DNA of 64,000 nucleotides from Myrica gale (lineage: Eukaryota; Streptophyta; Magnoliopsida; Fagales; Myricaceae). The translations under genes and the position numbers were made by a program. The notes below the pieces were generated by a model, which saw only the letters and a program-made list of their open reading frames with translations, was not told the origin of the DNA and ran no database searches. The stretch is from contig OZ005621.1 of NCBI GenBank assembly GCA_963930655.1, forward strand, positions 10,713,001 to 10,777,000, given 5' to 3'. The first letter of the stretch is position 1. The number at the start of each line of letters is the position of its first letter. Positions 54,230 through 64,000 of the stretch are shown here, piece by piece.

Positions 54230-56400
54230 TTTAGTACAAAAAAATAAAAAATAAAATTTTCTGCTCTTCATGAAATAGGAAGCAATTGTTTGTTTTTCTT
54301 TCTTCTTTGTCTTTTGATATTTTGCTCTTACGTCTACACAGTCAAGTAAGATATCAAAGCTGATCGTTGATATGATCTCGGATATGTTTGTTTTCACACT
54401 TTTTTCAGAATTCTAAGTATATTCACAAATCTACCACCGAATATATTCAAAATTCAAAATTTAAATACAAACACTAATACATTTTACACAATCTCCAACA
54501 ATTTTTTAATTTTTTATTCAACATAAATTTTCTCTCTCTATATTTTTTCACATATCTCCAATACTTTTTTATTAAACAATTGCATCAAATCATTTTTCTC
54601 TCTACTTTACACAAACACCAATAAAACACTATTCAACATAAAAATTTACTAACTTCTTTAAAATATTACATTTTTACTCCTAACTAAGATAACCAATCTC
54701 CCATCCTTGGCGTGATTAAAGGGCTAGATTCCCTAGATTCGAATAGGAAGAGCACTGCTCGTGTTCAAGAGACAGCTCATGACAGAGGGAGACACCAATG
54801 TTTCCTAATTCTTTGGCCAGCTGTAATTAAAATTTTTAAAAAACCACCATGCTTGTCCCCAATCTCCTTATGTGTCGAGCACTTTAGTGCCTTATAAGTC
54901 AACTTATCATTAAACTAATTGCTAAAACCTACTAAATTATGGACATATCCTCTGCAATTGCAGAGCAATTGATGAGAGATACTGAGGTGGGTCTCGCCTG
55001 GAATACATATTTGTCCGAATAAGGTTGGTTCCCTTACATGGGCATGTGTGGATTTTAAGCGGAACCCACTCTTTTCTCTCTCTCTCCGGAATTATTCTGT
55101 AATTTGTCACTCGAATATGCTGAGGATCTCAATCCCTAAATTATACTCGCAAACATTGGACCACAAATTGCAAGAAGAGAGTCGACTCTGCATCAGTGGC
55201 ATACATATAAAAAGACACCATCTAATCCAATTACGTTCATGAGTCAAATACCCAACTAAACCCTTAATTGCCTTGCATTCCACTCATAAGCATCTTGCAC
55301 AACACTAACATGTTAGAAAAATTGCATGACATTGTCTTAAAATATTTAATACGCATTTTAATAATTTTTGTATTTATTTCGATTAGAATTGTACCATATA
55401 ATTCATATAAAAAATTGTAAAGAATTTCGATCGTCCCATGAAATTGTGATGGTTATTGCGATTAGAGGTCATGATTTTTTTTTCTTTTTTTTTTTCGTGG
55501 GCAACTCGAGGTTACATTGCTCAAATATTGATTGAAAACAACTACCTATTTTTGGAGCACACTCAGATGTTGGGACTCCATGGGTGCGTTCGTAAACTCT
55601 AACCAAATTAAATATTTAAAGAATATTGAGAAAATTAAAATTTTATTGAATTTTGTGAGAGTATTGAATAAAGTAGAATTTTGAAGAATCAGTGTAAAAG
55701 TAAGGACAGATGAGTAAAATTTTATGAAAGTTGATGAAAAGGTGAAAAGAGAAGTAATTTGAGTGAATTTTTTATATCTATTTTAATGAAAATAGATAAT
55801 TTGATAGAAAATAAAAATTATTTTATTTAATAAAAATTTTGAGTTAATTGTGTTTGTAAACTAAAATTTTAGACTCTAAATTGAAGGATAATTGTGGTTT
55901 GTAAACCCGTCGAAAAACACGCAGACTGAAGGATCAAGGAATCTCTAAACGGGAATTGAGAAGTTATTGGAATACCATTGCCGAACAGAGTAGCTATATT
56001 ACTACTCGATGGAAATTAAACATTTTCTTAAAAATGGTCACTCAAAATAATTTGTCTTTTCTCTTTACAGTCTCTGGACAAACCAAATTCGAGATGATTT
56101 TTCCAACGGTTAGAGACATGAAGATAATTTTTCCATTTCAATGACCGAACTCCACCGAAAGATCATGCCGTCAATCCTCTAGCAGCCAAACGTCTGGCCA
56201 CCCCCACCAATCAAGCAGAAGTAGCCATTGAGAACATCCAAACGGTCCTTACAGCCGCCCTCATTAGTTGGCGGGTCCCGGTCCCCAACGTCTCTCTCTC
56301 TCTTTATTTTCTTTAGTTGAGATCCATCATCAACGGTCACAGTTCTCGAAGCGACGACAACTTTCCGTATTTGTTTAGTTACTCTTACGCCACCACACCA
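54230..56400. other. AT-rich intergenic region, MITE-like stretches
   Basis: No gene recognised. Positions 55580-55915 carry repeated TGTTTGTAAAC-like words at both ends and could be a decayed MITE. 54400-54660 is CT/A-rich with recurring AACATAAATTT words. Confidence 0.4.
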
Positions 56401-56563
56401 AAACAGAAACAATGATAACTCCGCGTCTTTGTATTTGAATATTGTTGAGTATCTATCTATAACGCGTGAAAGTTTAACGAGGACAGCTCTACGAGGCCAT
56501 CACCACCACCTTCTTCTCTCACTCTCTAATGGATCCAATGCCCGATTCCTCTCTTCTTCTCTC

Positions 56564-56570
56564 TATTTAA
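56564..56570 (+). promoter_or_regulatory. TATA box of the calmodulin-like gene
   Basis: CTATTTAAG about 180 bases upstream of the ATG, followed by a CT-rich leader (56628-56655), a common plant arrangement. Confidence 0.55.
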
Positions 56571-56744
56571 GCACCCATTTTTCTCCCCAAGTTTTTCTCA
56601 TCCACATTAGCCAAACAACACCGTTAACCCCTCTCTCTCTCGCTCTCTCTCTCTCTTGTTCGACGCAAACTAGTCTGCTTAGTTTGTTCAAAACTATCCT
56701 CTTTCTCTTTTGGGCCCAAGAAGCTTATCCATCTTGTTAATATA

Positions 56745-57197
56745 ATGAATGCCGCCGAACTCAAACGTGTGTTCCAGATGTTTGATCTGAACGGGGACGG
56801 GCGTATCACAAAGAAAGAGCTCAACGACTCGCTGGAGAACTTGGGAATCTTTATCCCGGACAAGGAGCTAACTCAAATGATCGAGAAGATCGACATGAAC
56901 GGTGACGGCTGCCTGGACATTGACGAGTTCGGGGAGTTGTACCAGACGATAATGGAGGAGCACGACGAGGAGGGGGACATGAAGGAGGCGTTCAACGTGT
57001 TCGACCGAAACGGTGATGGGTATATCACAGTGGAGGAGTTGAGGTCGGTTCTATCCTCGTTTGGGCTGAAGCAAGGGAGGACGTTGGAGGACTGTAAGAA
57101 GATGATTATGAAGGTGGATGTGGACGGAGATGGTAGGGTTGATTACAGGGAGTTTAAGCAAATGATGAAGGGGGGCGGGTTTAGTGCATTGCGATAA
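56745..57197 (+). CDS. Calmodulin-like protein, four EF-hands (CML3/CML7 type)
   Basis: A single-exon 150-residue protein made almost entirely of four EF-hands. The calcium-binding loops are at residues 14-25, 50-61, 87-98 and 125-136, each with Asp at loop position 1, Gly at 6 and Glu at 12, so all four should bind calcium. Phrases such as [49 protein letters not shown] and [11 protein letters not shown] match the Arabidopsis CML3/CML7 group as I recall it. The role is a calcium sensor that changes shape and binds target proteins. No N-terminal extension, signal peptide or C-terminal lipidation motif is visible, so it is probably cytosolic or nuclear. A TATA box and poly(A) signal frame it. 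GC-rich coding contrasts with the AT-rich flanks. Confidence 0.96.
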   Translation: MNAAELKRVFQMFDLNGDGRITKKELNDSLENLGIFIPDKELTQMIEKIDMNGDGCLDIDEFGELYQTIMEEHDEEGDMKEAFNVFDRNGDGYITVEELRSVLSSFGLKQGRTLEDCKKMIMKVDVDGDGRVDYREFKQMMKGGGFSALR

Positions 57198-57441
57198 TAA
57201 CTTTGTTGGAGTCGGGAGATCCCGTACGTGGTCTCCTCTCTGTTATGCATTGGTTAATGCCAGGAATTAGACATGTTTCTCTCGCGTAACGCGTTCGGAT
57301 CGAGCAAGGGAAAGAACGAGGAGCTGAAACAGCTATTGGATTGTTGGCAACTGTGGCAGACACTGACCAAATACTACTCTTTGAAAACAGTTTCAAAGGA
57401 AGGAAGCTGTCAAAACGGGAACCATAACATAAAAGAATGTA

Positions 57442-57447
57442 AATAAA
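57442..57447 (+). terminator. Poly(A) signal of the calmodulin-like gene
   Basis: AATAAA 245 bases after the stop codon, followed by a T-rich stretch. Confidence 0.6.
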
Positions 57448-57449
57448 GT

Positions 57450-58075
57450 GTTTTATTTTTGTTTTATACGTGTAATTCGACTCTATAACATTGGTTTGGC
57501 CATTTCTTCTGTTTCGTTTTTGGTTTATAATTTCCTTTCCAATTTTTCTGATTACGCTTGCGTCATGTTAGGAGATATATTTGCCGTTAATCTAAAGAAA
57601 TGATCCAAGAGAGCTTTGCTTTAATCAAGGTGGTCTTTTAGTGGACTTTACTTGAGCCCGTTCGGACAAAGCTTAAAGTGAGTTCTTTTTAATTCAATAG
57701 ACTATTATACAAATCAAGTTTCAAATTAAATAAAGATAGTAATAATTGTGTGTGCTTTTGGCGTTCTATATGGTGTCAAAATGCTGAACATGAATGCCTC
57801 AATATCAAAATTTAACGAAATAAATGTGACGTTAGGATGACATGAATTTGGTTATTTTCGAGTAAGTATTTCAATTTTTTTTTTCATTTTCTAACATTAT
57901 ACCATTTCGCCATTGTATTATGCAGATTCGTTCAAACGACTGTATTTTTATTTTATGAAGCCTAATACTTCCAATATTTTTCAGAATAAATTATTAATTG
58001 TACACTACTTGTGATTTGCACGATTATTGTTTCAAAAGTCATGCTTCAATTTTTTTTAAAAAAAATTAAGAGGTT
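57450..58075. other. AT-rich spacer, nothing recognised
   Basis: Downstream flank of the calmodulin-like gene. No frame or repeat identified. Confidence 0.4.
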
Positions 58076-58091
58076 TAGTTACTGAAAGAGT

Positions 58092-58407
58092 CCTTATGGT
58101 ATTTAATTTTAATAAATCAGTCCCTAGAGCACGACTTTCAATGACTTGATCCCTATGGTCCATTTTTCAGATATGTAGGACTTTCATCCACCAAATCATA
58201 GCCCACTAACGAGGAAGAGGTTCAAGATAGACTATTCGACCTTGATAATGGATATTCTGACCCTGACCTCATATTAGTCTTATGTTAGTCGGCTAACTTC
58301 TGGTGGACGGCATGACTCATATGTCTGCAAAATTGACCACAAGGATTGCAGCATTAACAAAGACGTACTCCAAGGACTAATTTGTTAAAAGTCGATACCA
58401 CAAGGAT
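58092..58407. mobile_element. Nonautonomous element with ~100-bp imperfect inverted arms
   Basis: 58092-58195 (words CTTATGGTATTTA, AATAAATCAGTCCCTAGAG and CCATTTTTCAGATATG) is matched in inverse orientation by 58301-58407 (CTTGTGGTATCGA, AACAAATTAGTCCTTGGAG and CAATTTTGCAGACATATG on the complement). About 105 bases lie between. A MULE-type MITE is likely; the target duplication was not resolved. Confidence 0.55.
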
Positions 58408-58489
58408 TGCAGCATTAATTAAGACCTTATTGTTTATATTGTACAATACCCAGACGTTCACTTGACATTGTTTCAAAGTTGGGAATGCT

Positions 58490-59035
58490 GAAATCTTAGT
58501 TTGCATGAATGTGACATGACAGGTCACATAGTAGATAGGTGTTACAATCTACATGGTTATCCCCTAAGTCATAAACTACATAGAAAATCATAGAGTAATG
58601 ATGTTGTTACTAATAAAATTAGCAATCAAACTAATAGAGATGCAGAGGAGGAAGTGGATGAGAAAGTTTCTTTGATAAGAGGACAAGTACCAAAAAATTT
58701 ATTACAGCTTTGCTCAAATTGAGGGACTCTCTTACAACTCAGAACTCGGCCAACCACATTCAAACTCTATTTCCTACACCTTCCAACCTTACACACTCCT
58801 CAAATCTCTTTGGTATTGCGTCATGTTTTTCAGCTTGCACTTCACATCCTTTACCCACAACACCATGAATTATTGACATGGGTGCAACAAACCACATGAT
58901 CTACCACCCCTCATTTCTTATTTCTGTCAATGCAGTTGTTTCACACTGAGTAAAACTCTCCAATGGTGAGATGGTTACTGTCACTCACATGGGTGAAGTC
59001 GTCATTATAAACTCAATTTCCCTAACAGTTTAGGT
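58490..59035 (+). pseudogene. Copia gag zinc knuckle and protease remnant
   Basis: The plus strand reads CDMTGHIVDRCYNLHGYPLSHK (about 58509-58573), a copia gag knuckle with a one-base frame change before it. At 58878-59030 it reads DMGATNHMIYHPSFLIS, then KLSNGEMVTVTHMGEV: the copia protease with DMGAT in place of DTGAT. Similarity ends near 59030. No RT follows. Confidence 0.75.
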
Positions 59036-59039
59036 AGCG

Positions 59040-59930
59040 GTCAATCAGTCATGGGAGGGAGAGAGAGAGAGATAGAAAATTATCTAAATAATTACGAGAA
59101 AAGTTTAAAAATTACCAAATAAAGCTCAACTACCTCATATCTTTCTAAATACATTAGGATCAATTACAAATTAAAGGTCCAGATTTCCAAATTTATTATG
59201 ATCAATTACAAAATAAAAAGCCCCTCATATCTTTCCAAATACATTAAGATCAATGATAAATAAAAAGTTTAGATTTCCAAATTCATTATTACCAATTACA
59301 AAATAAAATGCTGGTTAATGAGTTTTCAAATATAATATGACCAATTATGAAATAAAAAGCTCATTAAGTGGATGAAATAAAATTCTCATTGGGTCTCCAA
59401 ATACATCAATTCCGAAATAAAATGCATATTAATAAATTTTTGAAGACATTATGATCAATTATGAAATAAAATATCCATTAATTATTGAGTTGGCTATATT
59501 CAAAGAAACCATTAATATTCATTGATGATCGTTTTAAAATTATCCTTCAAAATGGGAATTAGGTAGTTTTCAATCTAAAATTGATTTAGTTGGTTGTCTT
59601 CCATTTTAATTTTAATTTTAATTCCCACAGCTCTCTCTTTAAATGAAAATTATGAGTTGTTCGAGTGATATGGAGAGAATTTTTAGGTGAGTTTTCAATT
59701 CAAAATTATTTTTTTTGAGTTATTTTCTATTTGAATTCCTGCAACTCTCTCTTTAGATGCAAATTAGGGAATTGTTGCTGTGATAGGGAGATGATTTTGG
59801 AATCATTATTGCTTAATTTTCTATTCTCCTCCCCCTCTCTCTCTCTCTCTCTCTCCCACTACCCCTCTGTCTTGCTCTCTCTCTCTCCCTCTCTTTCTCC
59901 TCTCTCTCTCCCCCGCATCTCTCTGACTCT
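59040..59930. other. AT-rich spacer with degenerate repeats and a CT microsatellite
   Basis: 59150-59480 repeats variants of ATTATGATCAATTACAAAATAAAA every 60-70 bases, a degenerate tandem array. 59826-59930 is a CT-rich microsatellite tract. No gene recognised. Confidence 0.5.
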
Positions 59931-59939
59931 CTCTCTTTG

Positions 59940-60599
59940 TAGGGGTGGTTAACGGTAGTGTAGGTGACGGTTTGACAAAAACCGTCACCGTCACCGCAAT
60001 TGATGAAATCACATAATTGACACAGTCACCGCACCGCTAAGGCACAATAACCGCCATTGCCGGTGATAGTATTAACGGTAACGGTTATACGATAACCGCT
60101 TAAACCGTATAATTGTTTTGCAAAAAAAATAAGTTTTTTCTTTTTTTTCACTGTTTTAGGCTGTTTAAATTTACAACATAATATCATAATCAATAATCAT
60201 ATCAAATGGACAAATATTATAACATATTCAAATATAATATCATAATCATTAACAATCATAACAAATATAAAGTTGTCCAAAAGTATAACATAAAGACTAA
60301 AGTATAATAAAAGTATTCAACAATGTGACATAAACCAACTAACATATTCCAACAAAATCCCAACAAAAGTATGTCACATAATCAATAATCATCTCAAGTC
60401 TCAACTAAAGGTGGTTAACGGTAGTGTAGGTGACGGTTTGGCGAAAACCGTCACCGTCACCGCAATTGACGGAATCACATATTTGACACCGTCACCGCAT
60501 CGCTAAGGCACAATAACCACCCTTACCGGTAACGATAGCGGTAGCGGTAGCGATTTTAGCGGTTAAAACGGTAACCGCCGGTGCAAATGAACACCCCTA
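59940..60599. mobile_element. 660-bp hAT-type nonautonomous element
   Basis: Ends TAGGGGTG (59940) and CACCCCTA (60599) are inverted. TCTCTTTG flanks both sides (59932-59939 and 60600-60607), a hAT-sized 8-bp duplication; because the flank is CT-rich, chance contributes. The interior holds a direct repeat of about 150 bases (59945-60100 and 60412-60565, GGTGGTTAACGGTAGTGTAG at each start) full of ACCGTCACC/GGTAACGG words, and no coding. Confidence 0.75.
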
Positions 60600-60659
60600 T
60601 CTCTTTGTCTCTTCTTTGTCTCTCTCTCCCACACCTCTCTCTCTCACCTGCTTTTTATT

Positions 60660-60905
60660 TTTATTTTTAAAAAAAGTAAACAGTGGTGGAGGTGAACCGC
60701 TCAACATCCAATTTCACCGCTGACGGGTGAAACTGGCAACCGACACCGATAAATCCACACACTGTTGGTACCAGCGAACAAACCTATTTGTAACAAAGCC
60801 ACAGGCCTTAGTGGTGGCCCAAAAGGATTTATAGCATCTAGGAAGTTTCGAACTTGGTACTTAGAGAGAACTTCCGGTCTCCAACCTACACTAATAGGCC
60901 TCAAT
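60660..60905 (-). mobile_element. Possible tRNA-derived SINE, third family
   Basis: The minus strand reads a tRNA-like head ending AGTACCAAGTTCGAAACTTCC (B-box-like), then GATGCTATAAATCC and TTTTGGGCCACCACT. An A/T-rich run lies at its far end near 60660. No target duplication identified and no second copy in the window. Confidence 0.35.
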
Positions 60906-60907
60906 CC

Positions 60908-61440
60908 TCTGGAATTTTAAAATTATCTTCCTTTTGAAAAAAAGAGCATTTTTTGTTTAATATTGAGAATATTTTTCTTATGACTTATATATCTTTGAAA
61001 TTTTTTAATTTTCTTCGAGAGGGAAGAGAGATGGAAGGCCATATTCTTCGGAACATGTGTCTAATTATTTTCTAAAAAGATGTATTTAATCTTCTAACTT
61101 CGTTTTTAAGCTTAAATTGTTACAAAAAGTAAACCTATCCTGTTAATATTTGTAATAACATCCTCATTGTATTTGCTAAATTAATACTTAACTTTTGAAC
61201 AAAATAATAATTTAAAACAGCAATCAATTTTTCTTTACAAATTCGTATTGAAAAGGAATATTTCTGTAGGGAAGAGAGAGGGGCGGCAAAAATTGATTCC
61301 TAGATTCTTTGGAAAAGTCCAAACGTAAAAATTTCTATATTTGAAGAAATCTTATTGGATTCCTGATCAAAATAAATTTTCAAAAATTTTCTCAAAGTTA
61401 TTGCAATCACAAATCCACCAAAAATCAAAAGAAGAAAAGG
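60908..61440. other. AT-rich spacer, nothing recognised
   Basis: Left flank of the terminal LINE. No frame or repeat identified. Confidence 0.4.
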
Positions 61441-61444
61441 TTGC

Positions 61445-64000
61445 GTTCACTTCTCTTCATTGTAAATCACCCTACACGAGACTCTGCTACGAACAACAGA
61501 GTTATCGTAGCCAACAATATCTGGAAGAATATCCTCTAACATAAAAGAATCCAGATCCACAAGCTGGTGTCCCCAACGAGCCAAAAGATGAGCCATAACA
61601 TTGCCTTCTCTCGGGGTCCACGAAATGTGCCACAGAGAGTTAGTTCGCAAAAACGCCTGAATAGATTGCACCTCTGCGGCAATATTCTAATCAGGGACTA
61701 GAGAAGAATCTGAAATTTGTAGAATCAACTTCTGGGCATCTCCCACCATCCACACCTCAGACTCTTGAAACTCCTCGGCTAACACGCAAGCAAGCCTGGC
61801 AGCCCTTGCTTCGACTCTAAGAGAATCAATGCCACGAAATTTGTTGAGTCGTACTTGGAGTATCTCCCCATTCGAACTTCTGCAAACAGCCGTTGTACAA
61901 GTCCAAGGCGGCTGAATAGATGCATCAAAATTAATTTTAATAGTATGAGCTGTCGGAGGAACCCAAGAAACGAGAGACTTTAGAGATCTGTTTCCACGCA
62001 GCACAATGGGCATGGTAGCGGCGCTGAATAGAACGGATGGAATCCTGAATATCAAATGATTTCTGTTGATGGACAACTTGATTGCGAGTATACCTAATAG
62101 TGTCCAGAATTATGGAAACAGCCAAAATCATCTTCGGCCACTCAGCTTGCACTGATATGGGCAGGTTAGAAGGATTAAGCAAAAACCTCAACCAAGACTG
62201 AATAGCTTGTCTAGTAAACCGAGCCGAACTCATAGGCCAAGGTTTCGCAATCCAAAGAGAGGCACTGACAGGGCAAGCCAAGAACAGATGCTCAGACATC
62301 TCACCTGCATCACCACAAAACGGGCAGAGATAACAACGTGATGAATAAGTTCGGCCAATTAATTTTAACAGTATGAGCTGTCGGAGGAACCCAAGAAATG
62401 AGAGACTTTAGAGATTTGTTCCCACGCAGCACAATGAGCATGGTAGCGGCGCTGAATAGAACGGATGGGCTCCTGAATATCAAATGATTTCTGTTGATGG
62501 ACAACTTGATTGTGAGTATACCAAATAGTGTCCAGAATAATGGAAACAACCAAAATCATCTTCGGCCACTCAACTTGCACTGATATGGGCAGGTTCGAAG
62601 GATTAAAAGCAAAAACCTCAACCAAGACTGAATAGCTTGTCTGGTAAACCGAGCCGAACTCATAGGCCAAGGTTCCGCAATCCAAAGAGAGGCACTGACA
62701 GGGCAAGCCAAGAACAGATGCTCAGACGTCTCACCTACATCACCACAAAGCGGGCAGAGATAATAATGTGATGAATAAGTTCGGCCAATAGGCATAGCGT
62801 TAGCAGCAATTTTCCAAAGTAAGAGTTTTAATCGGTGTTGAATACCAATAAGCCAGAGTTGTTTCCACTCATGCTCGGTAATGTCCCCAGTCAGCTGAAA
62901 CCTTCTATGCCGGTCATGCAAATAAGCCTCTTTGACAGCATAACCACCTTTTCATGAGAGGATCCAACGAGGTATGTCAGGCAAAGTGGACTGCTCGTCC
63001 GGAAGAGAAATATTCAGAATAGCCTCAGTTGAAGATGGCTCAAACAAATCGCGTATCAATGCATCTTTCCAACCGTAGGGGGAAGGAGAAATCAAATCAC
63101 AAACACAATTGATATTATGACCCAGTCACTCCCCATTTAAGCTTAGGAATGAAACCATCCAACCCAGGCACCCATGGATCCCTCCATATATTAATCTCCC
63201 TTCCCGTATTGATCTGCCAAAAAAATCCCGCCTCCACAATATCTCTAGTTTGTAATAAAATTTGCCACACCTAAGAAGATCCCTGTGATTGCCGAACACG
63301 AAGAAAATAAGAATTATTGCAATACTTAGCCTTGAGCGCCTTGACCCAAAGGCTGTAATTTTTCACCAACATCTCCCAACCTCGTTTTGCAATAAATGCA
63401 CGATTCAAATCTTCCACCCGGCAGAGTCCCAAGCCCCCACAGTGCTTGGGCCTACAAATACTCTCCCAAGACTTAGGATGGAATCTTTGAGTTTCTCCCT
63501 TGAATCCAAATATCACTATCCGTTTGAAGTAAAATCGTACGCCCCGCTTGAGAGAGGACCAGTGCTTTCTAACCCGCCAAGCGATTAACCACTTTCTCTT
63601 GAACCATGTGACAAGCTTCGCTCTTAGAGCAAAGAATCATAAGAGGCATACCCAAATAAGTCTCGAGATCATCCATATCCTCTTTGTTCACCGTGCTCAA
63701 ATTGTTACTAAAATGGAGAAAATATTTCCAGGGGTTAATAACTTGTCCTGACCAGCGGGAGAAAGTCTGAATATAATGGTTTAGATGGCTCACTTCGCTA
63801 ACATTAGCACAACAAAATAGCATAACATCATTTATAAAAAGGAGGTTAGTAACGGGAGGAGCCCGTCTGGCAATTTGAATACCATGTCTAGTACCTCTAA
63901 CTTCCTCCCTTTTAATTAGGCGAGTTAAAACCTCTGTCACCAAGATAAAGAGAAAAGGCGATAGAGGATCGCCTTGCCGTAGACCACATTTGGGTCGAAA
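61445..64000 (-). mobile_element. Decayed LINE running off the right edge (RT, zf-RVT, RNase H)
   Basis: Minus-strand ORF2 text runs from the edge leftwards. RT: FRPKCGLRQGDPLSPFLFILV at 64000-63938, then LLFINDVMLF near 63830, where the catalytic FADD is lost. Next come SWESICRPKHCGGLGL at 63470, then zf-RVT at 62921-62680 (LKLLLWKIAANAMPIG, CPLCGDVGETSEHLFLACP). RNase H is at 62000-61450 (IKINFDASIQPPW, VEARAARLACVLAEEF, WTPREGNVMAHLLAR). A 428-bp tandem duplication at 61931-62786 interrupts it. Stops and frameshifts are frequent. Confidence 0.85.
61931..62786. repeat. Tandem duplication, two 428-bp units, inside the LINE
   Basis: 61931-62358 and 62359-62786 are colinear: TTAATTTTAA followed by the same zf-RVT-to-RNase H linker text, to the same GATGAATAAGTTCGGCCAAT end. 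They differ by scattered substitutions and small indels. The junction reads CCAATTAATTTTAA, suggesting microhomology. Confidence 0.9.

Noticed and set aside
54400..54690. Possible MITE in CT/A-rich DNA
   Set aside because: No convincing inverted ends or target duplication could be found by eye.
56624..56863. Antisense frame over the calmodulin-like leader
   Set aside because: Shadow of the CT-rich leader and EF-hand 1 coding sequence.

Overview
The window looks like nuclear DNA of a eudicot plant, probably a woody species. It has plant Ty1/copia, Athila-type gypsy, LINE, SINE, hAT and CACTA elements, an intronless ACR4-type receptor kinase, a CML3/CML7-type calmodulin-like gene, a plant tRNA-Ser(GCU) and AT-rich intergenic DNA. 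About two thirds is transposon-derived. Only three protein-coding genes and one tRNA look intact. The species cannot be named from the sequence alone.

Layout. Positions 1-4800 hold a broken copia fragment, a broken gene resembling the putative plant transposon protein domain family, two tandem-repeat arrays and CACTA-like ends, all on or near the minus strand. Positions 4792-16760 are a nest: a DUF4283-type ORF split by a copia element (4998-16486, matching 5-bp target duplications, LTRs about 7% diverged by eye), which itself holds a truncated Athila-type gypsy element (about 6700-14340). Positions 17128-19016 are a hAT element with terminal inverted repeats and a near-perfect 8-bp target duplication.

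Genes. At 20513-23233 (minus) lies an ACR4/CRINKLY4-type receptor kinase, 906 aa and intronless. At 29280-35389 (minus) lies a four-coding-exon gene with a SAP-like N-terminus. Its possible first noncoding exon at about 39.2 kb would place a 5'-truncated LINE (36632-37554, 11-bp target duplication) in its first intron. A tRNA-Ser(GCU) sits at 39710-39791. At 56745-57197 (plus) lies a four-EF-hand calmodulin-like gene with a plausible TATA box and poly(A) signal. These genes are unrelated to one another in function and are separated by retroelement-rich DNA.

Right half. Positions 41.4-43.0 kb hold a copia gag remnant split by foreign DNA, and 43.3-47.4 kb a decayed LINE. Inverted-repeat elements follow at 47.7 and 48.0-48.4 kb. 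At 50188-53756 is a unit with inverted-repeat arms of about 0.6 kb enclosing fragments of at least three host genes: a spliced membrane-protein exon, a xyloglucan endotransglucosylase (XTH) first exon with its upstream region, and a PPR protein tail. It looks like a Pack-MULE-type gene-capturing transposon and is the most interesting object here. SINEs, a copia remnant, a hAT-type nonautonomous element with an 8-bp target duplication (59940-60599) and another decayed LINE with a 428-bp internal tandem duplication fill the rest; that LINE runs off the right edge.
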